Origin: Paenibacillus sp. J45TS6
GTDB taxonomy: Bacteria > Bacillota > Bacilli > Paenibacillales > Paenibacillaceae
Direction of reading: 5' to 3'
Length of the DNA stretch: 64,000 nucleotides
Assembly (NCBI RefSeq): GCF_018403285.1
Contig: NZ_BOSJ01000001.1
Location: forward strand, 372,001-436,000
Below are positions 24,768 to 32,489 of the stretch, one piece after another. The notes beneath the pieces are model-generated. The model was not told the origin of the DNA, searched no databases, and was given only the letters and a program-made list of their open reading frames with translations. The translations under genes were made by a program, and so were the position numbers. Position 1 is the stretch's first letter; each line of letters starts with the position of its first letter.

Positions 24768-26498
24768 TTAATTCAATTTGATTGGCCCCACTTGGACACT
24801 CATCTGATTAACCCTTGGAAGGCCCTCCTGCTGCTGACGGTAGACTTCCTCATTATACCTTGCCGAGAACCGAACCAAATCGGTACCTGGCGTAATTTGA
24901 ATAGCCCCATTTCCAGCAAACGTCTCCCCACGCACTGCATTGACCGTAAGATCTCCTTTGGCAAAGAAGCCGCCGCTTAAAGAAAGGATCGAACCTACCC
25001 CATAGAGCTCTGCTGTTGAATCGGTATAGAAAAAAGCCTGTATTACTTCTGTTGTACTTTTAAAAGCATCCAGCCGGTTAATAAGTACCGCACCTTCTGA
25101 CATGACTACCCCAGAACCGCTGATTGCAGCATCTTCCACAAGAGTAGCATATCCCTCTCCTCCTGATGGACCTAGAACAAATATAGTAGAATCAAGCTGT
25201 ACATTACCTCTAATCTGCAATTTTCCTGTAACGAGCATATTCGCCTTAATCATTATAGGCGTGTCCATATAATTATTAATTGTTAAATCCCCGTCTACAA
25301 CAAACCAATTATCACTTTTAGACTTGTATTCAATTCCTGCTAGCTCTACACCATCATAGGTTAGATCACCGCGGTAAATAAAAGACTTCTCCGGTTTTGT
25401 AAAACGCTCGATTTGGCTTTTGTAATAAGCCCAGGCATGCTGATCTTCTGGTTTATCTGATTGTTCAGGAACACCGGGTTTTGTTGGGATTTGATCTGGC
25501 GCATCATAAGACATAGGATAGTTTTGTAGAAACTCGCCTAACGTACGATTGTTGATGTGTTTTCGAATAAGTGATCTGTCAATTGCTGAGTCTTTTAAAG
25601 ACTCTATAACTTTATCTACAAAAGACTCCCTTACATTCAGCTGTACGAACTTGCGATGATTTCGAACGCGCAACTGCTTCTCGGGGATAATGAATTCACT
25701 ACCCGATTCTTTCCCAAGCCATTCTTCGGCGCTTTTCGTAGAGTCGTTCAAAGTGTATAAGACTTGTCTAAGTGATTGAATATGCGCTTCTCCATCCAGC
25801 TGAAGAGGAGACGAGAATAGCGTATGTACATTCTCAGACTGATAATAGTATTCCGCCTTATCCCCGATCCTCAATTTATTCCCTGCATAAATATTCCCCT
25901 GAATATAAGGAGAACCATTAATAGTTAAATCGCTTTCTGAACCTAATGTGTATTTCAGAAAGTCAGGATAGGTATCAAAAATGACTTCTTGCGTGAGTTC
26001 ACGCTGAACTCCATTTACCTCTGCTTCAACGGTTAACGTCACATTATAGGTCGCTGCCTGTTGTTGATAACTTATTTTTTTATAATCCAGTTGAAGCAGC
26101 TTACCCGTTGCATTTGTCAGCTCTGTACTGGTTATAAGGTCTTTATAAGATCCTTTCTCTAAACCAGATAGATAGAGGTCCACCTCGTGTTCTAATTCTT
26201 TTTGAGTACCATTTATACTTTTAGTGACAATAGATTGCAGGTTTGAGGTCATACCCGCGATGACTTCTTCCAGTGTTTTTTCGGCAAGATGCAAGCTTTG
26301 TACATCATTCTCCCGAGTCTCTGCCCGCTGAGCACCTCCGACTGCGGCACTTAATACAGCAGCCCCAAGGATGGTAAGCAAGAGGGCAATAAACATAACG
26401 AGCACAAGCGCAGAACCGTGTTCAGCAGAAGAAGCTTTTACTACCATTTTCTTTACTCGCACTGAAAAGATCCGAGCTATTTTATTAAAATTAAACAT
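24768..26498 (-). CDS. PilX-like minor pilus protein with beta-helix-like middle
   Basis: A 576-residue protein. Residues about 24-75 have the PilX N-terminal pattern: GSALVLVMFIALLLTILGAA, then GAQRAETRENDVQSLHLAEK (a helix seen in PilX_N proteins). The rest is beta-rich, with repeated short strands such as GSPYIQGNIYAGNKL, GDLTINNYMDTPIMIKANML and GKLQIRGNVQLDSTIFVLG. This is typical of bactofilin-like or right-handed beta-helix folds. Last of a four-gene operon, 12 bases after the PilW-like gene; AGGAG precedes ATG 26498. Probably a minor component of the pilus tip or base. It has no canonical G/FTLxE prepilin site. Confidence 0.72.
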   Translation of the reverse strand: MFNFNKIARIFSVRVKKMVVKASSAEHGSALVLVMFIALLLTILGAAVLSAAVGGAQRAETRENDVQSLHLAEKTLEEVIAGMTSNLQSIVTKSINGTQKELEHEVDLYLSGLEKGSYKDLITSTELTNATGKLLQLDYKKISYQQQAATYNVTLTVEAEVNGVQRELTQEVIFDTYPDFLKYTLGSESDLTINGSPYIQGNIYAGNKLRIGDKAEYYYQSENVHTLFSSPLQLDGEAHIQSLRQVLYTLNDSTKSAEEWLGKESGSEFIIPEKQLRVRNHRKFVQLNVRESFVDKVIESLKDSAIDRSLIRKHINNRTLGEFLQNYPMSYDAPDQIPTKPGVPEQSDKPEDQHAWAYYKSQIERFTKPEKSFIYRGDLTYDGVELAGIEYKSKSDNWFVVDGDLTINNYMDTPIMIKANMLVTGKLQIRGNVQLDSTIFVLGPSGGEGYATLVEDAAISGSGVVMSEGAVLINRLDAFKSTTEVIQAFFYTDSTAELYGVGSILSLSGGFFAKGDLTVNAVRGETFAGNGAIQITPGTDLVRFSARYNEEVYRQQQEGLPRVNQMSVQVGPIKLN

Positions 26499-26510
26499 GT
26501 GCTTGTTCTC

Positions 26511-27071
26511 CTAAAATCCAAATTTACTCTCTAATTCAAGCGAATAATCACGGTCATTCTCCCGTCTTTGCAGTACAAGTTTGATATAGATAAGCCCAGT
26601 CTCACAGTAAGCATCGTTCTGACAAAGCCTTTCATCTGCCGTTTTTGCCACAATAATGGACTGATCAAGTGCGGCTTGTATCGAAGTAGCAGCTGTGCTA
26701 GATATGTATTCTTCCTCTTCAGCTAAAGCTATTGTAGATGTAAATTCTTCTATCACTAGAGTTCCTTCTCGGATGGCAATTTCTCGGTGTTCCGAATTAC
26801 CTGCTTGTCCTCTGCTAAGAACGATACCTTCCTTACTATTTTCGATAGATTCTGGAGCAAAGGTATACAGTTCCGTCATAATGGACGACATGATGAGATC
26901 ACCCTCATCCCGCAGCGCATTCTCGATAGTTATGCGGTTATACTCACGGAATCCAGAGAAAGTAATAACCGAGATCAGTCCAACAAGAATCGTGAAAATG
27001 GTAATAGACGCGATTAATTCTACAAGGGTAAAACCCGCATCTTGATGCAGGTTATCTTCTGATTTTTTCAT
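26511..27071 (-). CDS. Minor prepilin, PilW-like
   Basis: A 186-residue prepilin: short leader ending DAG, then FTLVELIASITIFTILVGLI with Glu5. The ectodomain has two cysteines (C-x6-C in RLCQNDAYCETG) that could form a small disulfide loop. Length and location next to PilV- and PilX-like genes suit a PilW-type minor pilin that primes pilus assembly. Start ATG 27071 has GGAGGG at 11 bases and overlaps the end of the preceding gene by 20 bases. Confidence 0.85.
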   Translation of the reverse strand: MKKSEDNLHQDAGFTLVELIASITIFTILVGLISVITFSGFREYNRITIENALRDEGDLIMSSIMTELYTFAPESIENSKEGIVLSRGQAGNSEHREIAIREGTLVIEEFTSTIALAEEEEYISSTAATSIQAALDQSIIVAKTADERLCQNDAYCETGLIYIKLVLQRRENDRDYSLELESKFGF

Positions 27072-27708
27072 CTGTAATATAACCCTCCACTACGGCTTCG
27101 TTTCTATGTCCCCTTGGACCACCAGGCCCAGTAACGGTAACTTTCACTGGCAGTAAATAACCCGCTAATGATTCACCGTCTTGCGCAGAATCCATACCAC
27201 CGCCGAGCTCCAAACTTTTAAGTCTAGTACCATCCTTTAATTGCTGATGAAGCTTCGACTGATAAGAAATAACAAGCTCATACTGCACATTATTCACCTT
27301 CGGATTCAGTACCTCTGGTAGAGTGTGAGCATTCATGAATAAAGAATTATACTTACACTCCGTTACCTGGGTGCAGGAACTCCCTTTTATGATCGGCGAT
27401 CCCTCTTTATCTGCTTTAAAGTATTCCTCCATCTTCGTAAAATCCTGCTTTTCCAAATAAACCAATGCATTACGCGCTAAATTCACCATGACTGTCTTAT
27501 TCTGATTCGACTTAGCATAGGAATGTGCATTCATAAAATAGGAGACAACGACTAGAGAAACAATAGATAAAATAATAGTGGCTGCAAGCACTTCCACCAA
27601 TGTGAATCCCTGCTCTTTCTGAATTTGTGCTTTCAAGGACGAATATCCCTCACGATCTTTAGCAATCTGCTTTCGACTTACAAGAAAATTATGTAGTAAA
27701 TTTTTCAT
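27052..27708 (-). CDS. Minor prepilin, PilV-like
   Basis: A 218-residue prepilin. It has a long (about 34-residue) basic leader ending QKEQG, the cleavage/assembly helix FTLVEVLAATIILSIVSLVV with Glu5, and an ectodomain with a cysteine pair in SSCTQVTECK. This and the two adjacent genes make up the minor pilin set that usually forms the tip complex. ATG 27708 overlaps the nuclease gene stop in an ATGA, with little independent ribosome site, so it depends on translational coupling. Processed by the PilD at 14.4-15.1 kb. Confidence 0.85.
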   Translation of the reverse strand: MKNLLHNFLVSRKQIAKDREGYSSLKAQIQKEQGFTLVEVLAATIILSIVSLVVVSYFMNAHSYAKSNQNKTVMVNLARNALVYLEKQDFTKMEEYFKADKEGSPIIKGSSCTQVTECKYNSLFMNAHTLPEVLNPKVNNVQYELVISYQSKLHQQLKDGTRLKSLELGGGMDSAQDGESLAGYLLPVKVTVTGPGGPRGHRNEAVVEGYITDEKIRR

Positions 27709-28442
27709 ATTGCTTCATGTTTCTTTATGTATCGACATTTCGGAAAACTGCCGCAGCCATAAAAAGGGCCTCTAGAACTGTTTCGCAGTACTAGATGATT
27801 TCCACACCACGGGCACGTAAATTCCTTTGCTGGAACATCAATAATTACTTCACTTGGCTCAGGGATCGGTTCTCCCTTGTTCTTCATTACCAGGATCATC
27901 TCTATTAACATATCTCGGTTAATTAATTTCACTCGATTCGAATTAGCGAGGTTACGTGCAGCCTCCGTATAATCACTACTCGTTACTACCCATGCCTCTG
28001 CAGCCCCGTAATGAGCAATAGCAGCTTGAGCTTCCTGTACCGCTTTAATCCCTACATTATTACTGTAACGCTTAGCTTGGACAACAATCTTGCTTCCCAC
28101 TTTCTCTAAAATCAGGTCAGCCCCATAATCCCCGGCAGCTTTCGTAACCTGAGTCTTATAGCCCTGAGCAGCAAACAGATGACTTAGATATTTCTCGAAC
28201 TGAATCCCATTCATCTGATCAATATCCTCTATTCCTGAATGTTTGAGTCGTCTGATTCTCTGATACTTAATATTAATTAAAACAGCAATAAGAATACCTA
28301 GAGATATCAGGCTTACCACGATAGATAAATAAACTGATTTTGTCATCGCAAACGTACCAAAACCGGTTACTAAAATCACAAATAGAAAGGTTGACTGAAT
28401 AAATTCTTCCCTCTTTTTTACTTTACTTTTGCGTCTAGCCAT
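27705..28442 (-). CDS. Membrane-anchored Mrr-type nuclease with topoisomerase-like zinc ribbon, first gene of the minor pilin operon
   Basis: A 245-residue protein. A basic start (MARRKSKVKKREEF) and two close membrane helices (about residues 20-62) are followed by an Mrr-type restriction-endonuclease domain (MNGIQFEKYLSHLFAAQGY). Its active-site pattern is GDYGADLILE...VVQAKRY, a PD-(D/E)XK fold with QAK in place of ExK. A C-terminal C4 zinc ribbon follows (CPWCGNHLVLR...YGCGSFPKC). GGAGG at 7 bases supports ATG 28442. The longer frame to 28652 runs into the IS end. Its stop overlaps the PilV-like start (ATGA). Bacillus relatives are usually stand-alone and uncharacterised. The operon position suggests, but does not prove, a link to DNA handled by the pilus. 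Confidence 0.85.
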   Translation of the reverse strand: MARRKSKVKKREEFIQSTFLFVILVTGFGTFAMTKSVYLSIVVSLISLGILIAVLINIKYQRIRRLKHSGIEDIDQMNGIQFEKYLSHLFAAQGYKTQVTKAAGDYGADLILEKVGSKIVVQAKRYSNNVGIKAVQEAQAAIAHYGAAEAWVVTSSDYTEAARNLANSNRVKLINRDMLIEMILVMKNKGEPIPEPSEVIIDVPAKEFTCPWCGNHLVLRNSSRGPFYGCGSFPKCRYIKKHEAI

Positions 28443-28688
28443 TAAAAATCCTCCGTCTTTCTTGAATCTAGATATATATTCGATATATAGGTCTAAATTC
28501 CTGCTACTAAAGACACATTTCAATATAATCATTTGCATCGTATAAAAATCAGGACCACCCGTAAAACGGGTGGTTTGTTCTTGGGGTATAACCCCTTGTT
28601 GCCAAACTGCGCCTAAAGACGCTAGCCTGACAGTAAATCTGTTCAGGCTCATTGTTATTTGTCACTTTCACTTACCAGTTAAACTGGT

Positions 28689-29162
28689 TTATTTCTTTTT
28701 GCTCCTGTTGCTGATGAATGGATCTTCATACTCTTTAACACTCAGCTTATCTACTGCTTGGTCGTGTGCTTCTTGTTCTCGGATGTATTTTCGTACCGTT
28801 GCTTCATTTAAGCCCACCGTACTCACATAATATCCTTCTGCCCAAGACTTTCGATTCCCGTATTTGTATTTTAGCTGGGCATGTTTCTCAAAGATCATTA
28901 GAGAGCTTTTACCTTTTAGATAGCCCATGAATGATGAGACTGCAATTTTGGGTGGGATTGCTACCAACATGTGCACATGGTCTGGCATCATGTGTCCTTC
29001 TATGATTTCTACTCCTTTGTACTTACATAAACGTTTGAATATTTCAATTAGATCTTTTCTTACTTGATTATAGATCTCTTTCCGTCTATACTTCGGGGTG
29101 AATACAATGTGGTATTTGCACATCCACTTTGTGTGAGCTAGGCTGTAGCTCTTGTTTGCCAT
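28689..29162 (-). CDS. tnpA: IS200/IS605-family transposase TnpA (HUH, Y1)
   Basis: A 157-residue single-strand transposase. It has an N-terminal KYHIVFTPKYRRKEIY, the HUH metal motif in PDHVHMLVAIPP, and the nucleophilic tyrosine in VRKYIREQ near the C-terminus. Length is normal and all key residues are present, so it is probably active. The ribosome site (AAAGGA) is drawn into a 13-base-pair hairpin that abuts the ATG (29163-29175 with 29207-29219), which should keep translation low. A small palindrome ACCAGTT/AACTGGT (28674-28688) follows the stop. Confidence 0.95.
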   Translation of the reverse strand: MANKSYSLAHTKWMCKYHIVFTPKYRRKEIYNQVRKDLIEIFKRLCKYKGVEIIEGHMMPDHVHMLVAIPPKIAVSSFMGYLKGKSSLMIFEKHAQLKYKYGNRKSWAEGYYVSTVGLNEATVRKYIREQEAHDQAVDKLSVKEYEDPFISNRSKKK

Positions 29163-29219
29163 CTAAGACCATTCCTTTCTTTGAGCCTGAACATCTCAAT
29201 TCTATCGGAATGGTCTTAG
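29163..29219 (-). promoter_or_regulatory. Ribosome-site-sequestering hairpin in the tnpA leader
   Basis: CTAAGACCATTCC and GGAATGGTCTTAG are perfect complements separated by 31 bases, the 3' arm ending next to the ATG of tnpA. This matches the leader hairpin known to repress IS200 transposase translation. Confidence 0.75.
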
Positions 29220-29305
29220 TGGTCAAACCTTTGATTGTTCCACCCGCATAGCGGGTGGTTTTTTGTTTCGCGCGTTTCACGCACTCAACTGGCTAAAGCC
29301 ATAAT

Positions 29306-29356
29306 AAAAAAAGAAGAAATCCTCTTGCATTTCTGCAAGAGGATTTCTTCTTCATA
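29306..29356 (-). terminator. Terminator of the CAT-anticodon tRNA pair
   Basis: On the minus strand AAGAAGAAATCCTCTTGCA pairs fully with TGCAAGAGGATTTCTTCTT around a four-base loop, and TTTTTT follows. It is a very stable hairpin right after the tRNA. Confidence 0.9.
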
Positions 29357-29357
29357 A

Positions 29358-29431
29358 TGGGCCCTGAGGGACTCGAACCCCCGACCAATCGGTTATGAGC
29401 CGACCGCTCTAACCAACTGAGCTAAGGGCCC
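29358..29431 (-). tRNA. tRNA with CAT anticodon (elongator Met or Ile2)
   Basis: 74 bases. The acceptor GGGCCCT pairs with AGGGCCC, the D-arm is GCTCAGTTGGTTAGAGC, the anticodon loop is CTCATAA, and the T-arm contains TTCGAGT. The body, particularly TTAGCTCAGTTGGTTAGAGC and the CTCATAA loop, resembles the Bacillus tRNA-Ile2 whose C34 is converted to lysidine. Anticodon alone would call it Met. Confidence 0.88.
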
Positions 29432-29490
29432 TGATCATTTCAATTACACATCTAGTAATTGTTGTTAATGAAGCGCTGTAGGTACTTCAA

Positions 29491-29564
<74 letters not shown>

Positions 29565-29595
29565 TCATTAGTTAATCAAAACAGCGACCTCTAAT

Positions 29596-29625
29596 AATAT
29601 ACACGATGTGCAATGGAAATGTCAA
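29596..29625 (-). promoter_or_regulatory. Sigma-A promoter of the tRNA pair
   Basis: A perfect TTGACA and a TATATT are 18 bases apart on the minus strand, about 30 bases upstream of tRNA-fMet. Confidence 0.7.
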
Positions 29626-29632
29626 GGCCTTT

Positions 29633-29806
29633 TTACGGAATAAATCGAACGCCATATTTGCCTTTACGAGATTGATATACTTCAACCTGCTTAGGATCAT
29701 CATGACCGTAAATCCATCCGTCTTGCTCCATCCGCTTAGCCAGGCACCCTGCCTGGAACTTTGAGACATATAGTCTAGCATAATAGATCCAGTTCAACCG
29801 AGTCAT
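29633..29806 (-). CDS. 57-residue conserved-looking hypothetical protein
   Basis: The frame reads MTRLNWIYYARLYVSKFQAG, then CLAKRMEQDGWIYGHDDPKQ and VEVYQSRKGKYGVRFIP. The aromatic, highly structured sequence and ordered end make it a believable small cytoplasmic protein. A longer reading in another frame over the same DNA is low-complexity and less likely. The ATG at 29806 is only 2 bases from AAAGGA, so the real start could be TTG 29797 (LNWIYYAR). It ends just before the tRNA promoter. Function unknown. Confidence 0.55.
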   Translation of the reverse strand: MTRLNWIYYARLYVSKFQAGCLAKRMEQDGWIYGHDDPKQVEVYQSRKGKYGVRFIP

Positions 29807-29885
29807 CTTCCTTTAACTCTACTCTATTTTAAAGCTGCTTTAGCAGGATACCCTTCTTTCATATGAAATAACCCCCTCTCCATAA

Positions 29886-29926
29886 AAAAACTCTGAGCAG
29901 CAGCCAAATCGCTGTTACTCAGAGCT
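29886..29926 (-). terminator. Terminator of the 45-residue membrane protein gene or ABC operon
   Basis: On the minus strand CTCTGAGTAACAGC and GCTGCTGCTCAGAG form a long stem followed by TTTTTTT. Confidence 0.8.
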
Positions 29927-29977
29927 ATAGTTCAAATATTCAAACACCTATTTAGTAATAATACATTTCTTGCCCGT

Positions 29978-30115
29978 CTATGACGGTCCCTTAAAATCTG
30001 CAATGGCCATCAACACGATCGCAATCAAGGAAACGAGATAAAAAAGAAATAACACGATCAGTACAACCCACAATAGCCAAACCAGCAATTTCCGAACCCA
30101 TTTCATGATAAGCAT
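29978..30115 (-). CDS. 45-residue single-pass membrane protein
   Basis: MLIMKWVRKLLVWLLWVVLI then a continuous hydrophobic helix (VLFLFYLVSLIAIVLMAIAD) and a short end KGPS. The start ATG 30115, or 30106, follows CTAGGAGAG by about 12 bases. It is located 26 bases after the solute-binding protein gene and before a strong terminator, so it may be the last gene of the ABC operon. Nothing more can be said. Confidence 0.55.
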   Translation of the reverse strand: MLIMKWVRKLLVWLLWVVLIVLFLFYLVSLIAIVLMAIADFKGPS

Positions 30116-30141
30116 GATAAGTAATCTCTCCTAGATGCTCC

Positions 30142-31611
30142 CTATTGCAATTTATCTTCAAAAGATGCTTTTGGATCTTTTTGAAGTTTAAGCAACATTT
30201 CGTCCCCTTCTTTTTGCCATTCGGCCAGTGCTTCTTTTGGTGTCTTTTTGTTATCCAGTACTTGTTTAAAATATTTCTGTCCTACTTGATCAACTTGCCA
30301 CAGATTCGGCATTTTTTGATACAGCTGATACTGATTCATATTAACCGGTGGAATTGGTTTTAGTGCATAGAATGCGCCGATATTATAATCCAAGCCTTCT
30401 TTAGGCTTAATATAACTCTTCCGAGACACAAGTTCGTAACTGCTTCTGGCTCTTATCTTTGCCCATTCTTCACCGTTTAGAAATTTAATAAATTCCCATG
30501 CATCATCTGAATTCTGGGCGCTGCTGTTAATAGCCATTAAATTGCTGAGATAGACATTGCCGCCTACACCAGGTTTCTCTTGATGCACGGGCGGAGTCAC
30601 GACATCCCATTCAACAGGATTAAATTTTTCGTTCTTCTCTGCATACTTATTGTCATTGATCAGACGGGTTACATAACCATAATCAGCGATAACCATCGCG
30701 GCACGGCCTTCCATAAACAAGTTGCCTTGGAATGGATTAAATACCTCAGGTGCCCCTGAGTTATTGTTCATCGCATCTTGCCCCGCCAGAACTTTGTCAC
30801 GAGCTAGCTTAGAAATAGTAGACCATACTTTTTCCCACGAATCATTATCCACCGTCATCTTCTCTGCCTTTTCGTCATAAGTACGCAATTGAAGAGGGGC
30901 TGCATAGGTCTGCGCATCATAGAACGCATCACTTCCCCATTGATTTAAGGATATGCCATAAATTTGGTCTTTCCCTTCTCCACTCGTAACACGGCGCGCT
31001 TTGTCAAAAATGTCATCCCACGTGGATCCATCAACCGGCGGTTCTACGCCTGCTTTTTGAAAGATTGCCTTGTTATAGAATAAAGCAGAAGAAGAGAATG
31101 TCGGAGTTAACGCATAGAGACTGTTATCACCTATGTCTTTAATTCCATCCAGTACTGTCGGTACAATATCACTTGTATCAAATTTATCTTCAGCAATGAG
31201 AGGATCTAACTGCTTGAGCATATTTTCCTGGACCAAAGATCTCATTGTACTTACATCGCCTATAATAACGTCCACTGGATTATCCCCGGTCAGCAGCTTT
31301 TTCACGGATTCAAGTTGATCCGGCTGTTCAGGTTGTTCCTTTTGGGTGTAATCATAGTACTGATACTGGTTCTGATCAATGGCAGGTACAATCTCAATCG
31401 TTATATTATCGTTTAGCACTTCAAACACGTCCGTATACTGCTGACGGAAGTAAGAATCATCATTACTTCCATATAGCGTCCCCACTCGCAATACCCGCTC
31501 TTGCTGCTGAGATGGTTCGGCTGCTGTACAGCCCGCAATTGCCGGCGCCACCAGTGTCATACAAGTAAGTAATGTCACAACAGGACGAGCTAACAAAGAC
31601 CTCTTTTTCAT
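30142..31611 (-). CDS. Extracellular solute-binding lipoprotein
   Basis: A 489-residue family 1-type solute-binding protein. It has a lipoprotein signal (MKKRSLLARPVVTLLTCMTL, lipobox IAGC), then the usual bilobal fold with VLRVGTLYG, VDVIIGDVSTMRSLVQE, ALTPTFSSSALFYNKAIFQK, GRAAMVIADYGYVTRLI and NLMAINSSAQNSDDAWEFIK. The ligand is unknown. ATG 31611 is supported by GAGGGAGAT. It closes an operon that otherwise looks like a MacAB-type exporter, 22 bases after the second ABC ATPase, and there are no importer permeases of the usual kind nearby. Confidence 0.9.
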   Translation of the reverse strand: MKKRSLLARPVVTLLTCMTLVAPAIAGCTAAEPSQQQERVLRVGTLYGSNDDSYFRQQYTDVFEVLNDNITIEIVPAIDQNQYQYYDYTQKEQPEQPDQLESVKKLLTGDNPVDVIIGDVSTMRSLVQENMLKQLDPLIAEDKFDTSDIVPTVLDGIKDIGDNSLYALTPTFSSSALFYNKAIFQKAGVEPPVDGSTWDDIFDKARRVTSGEGKDQIYGISLNQWGSDAFYDAQTYAAPLQLRTYDEKAEKMTVDNDSWEKVWSTISKLARDKVLAGQDAMNNNSGAPEVFNPFQGNLFMEGRAAMVIADYGYVTRLINDNKYAEKNEKFNPVEWDVVTPPVHQEKPGVGGNVYLSNLMAINSSAQNSDDAWEFIKFLNGEEWAKIRARSSYELVSRKSYIKPKEGLDYNIGAFYALKPIPPVNMNQYQLYQKMPNLWQVDQVGQKYFKQVLDNKKTPKEALAEWQKEGDEMLLKLQKDPKASFEDKLQ

Positions 31612-31633
31612 TAGAAAATCTCCCTCTCTATGG

Positions 31634-32488
31634 TTACTTCGGCTGCGTAATGACGATGCGCTCCCCATCAAATTCAAGTGTAGCCCGCTCATCAATGGAT
31701 AGTGCCTCTAAGTATTCTCTTGGTACCTGTAATCTTCCAGCGCGATCAATGATAACAAACGCTTCATGCACTTCTTTACTGCCTGGAACGCGTTCCGTAT
31801 CGAGACTATCATTTCGTTTCACAAATTCGGTACTCGTCAGCCCATCCCGTATAGCAACAATCCGGTCCACTTTGTTCGCGAGCTCTAGATCATGTGTAAC
31901 AATGACAATACTAATCCCTAGTTCCCGGTTCATTTTGCGAAAAATGTCCATAATACGATCACTCGTCTCGCTGTCTACTGAGCCGGTAGGTTCATCCGCA
32001 AGCAGCAGCTTTGGCTTATTAGATAAGGAGATCGCGATCGCAACCCTCTGCTGTTCCCCGCCAGATAGCTGGTAAAGTCTTGAATGCATACGATCTTTAA
32101 GACCTACCCATTCCAGCAGCTGTTTGGCATATCCGCGATCATATTTACCGCCAAGCATCATCGGTGTCTCCACATTCTCGAGCGCTGTCATGTATGGAAG
32201 TAAGTTGCGACCGTTATTCTGCCATATAAATCCGACGGTATGACGTTTATATTCGACGAGCTGAGGTTCTGTCATCTTAAGCAGGTCCCAATCACCAACG
32301 ACAGCAGTTCCTGCAGAAGGGCGATCTAGCCCGCCTAAAATATTTAAAAGCGTAGATTTCCCACTTCCACTGTTCCCAATGATCGCCATCATTTCTCCGT
32401 CCTCAACCGTGAGGTTGAGTCCTTGCAGGGCAACCACTTCCACTTCACTTGATTTATAAATTTTGACCAGACCTTCACAGTGGATCAT
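31634..32488 (-). CDS. ABC transporter ATPase (LolD/MacB type) with AbrB-like C-terminal tail
   Basis: A 284-residue ATPase: Walker A GNSGSGKSTLL, Q-loop FIWQNNGRNLL, signature [10 protein letters not shown], Walker [11 protein letters not shown]-switch IVTHD. Residues about 240-284 are extra: AFVIIDRAGRLQVPREYLEA followed by LSIDERATLEFDGERIVI. This has the beta-alpha-beta sequence of a SpoVT/AbrB swapped-hairpin domain. Such domains usually dimerise and bind DNA, so here it may dimerise or regulate. ATG follows the permease gene stop by 1 base. It pairs with the permease at 32490-35405. Confidence 0.85.
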   Translation of the reverse strand: MIHCEGLVKIYKSSEVEVVALQGLNLTVEDGEMMAIIGNSGSGKSTLLNILGGLDRPSAGTAVVGDWDLLKMTEPQLVEYKRHTVGFIWQNNGRNLLPYMTALENVETPMMLGGKYDRGYAKQLLEWVGLKDRMHSRLYQLSGGEQQRVAIAISLSNKPKLLLADEPTGSVDSETSDRIMDIFRKMNRELGISIVIVTHDLELANKVDRIVAIRDGLTSTEFVKRNDSLDTERVPGSKEVHEAFVIIDRAGRLQVPREYLEALSIDERATLEFDGERIVITQPK

Positions 32489-32489
32489 C

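Larger units (their letters stand above)
28553..29260 (-). mobile_element. IS200-type insertion sequence (IS200/IS605 family, tnpA only)
   Basis: About 0.7 kb. The single Y1-transposase gene is flanked on both sides by matching hairpins CCACCCG...CGGGTGG (28555-28573 and 29240-29258), as expected for subterminal palindromes recognised by TnpA. An 11-base sequence GTTCAGGCTCA occurs at 28641-28651 and inverted at 29182-29192. No tnpB. The exact cleavage sites cannot be fixed without an empty site. Confidence 0.8.

Noticed and set aside
28443-28652. N-terminal extension of the Mrr-type nuclease frame
   Set aside because: It crosses the IS200 end hairpin and lacks a ribosome site; ATG 28442 has an excellent one.
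29572-29781. 69-codon frame on the minus strand next to tRNA-fMet
   Set aside because: A different frame over the same DNA gives a better-formed 57-residue protein, and this frame would run over the tRNA promoter.
29820-29870. 12-codon reading MKEGYPAKAALK on the minus strand with GAGGGGG upstream
   Set aside because: Could be a leader peptide, but it is too short to support without conservation data.
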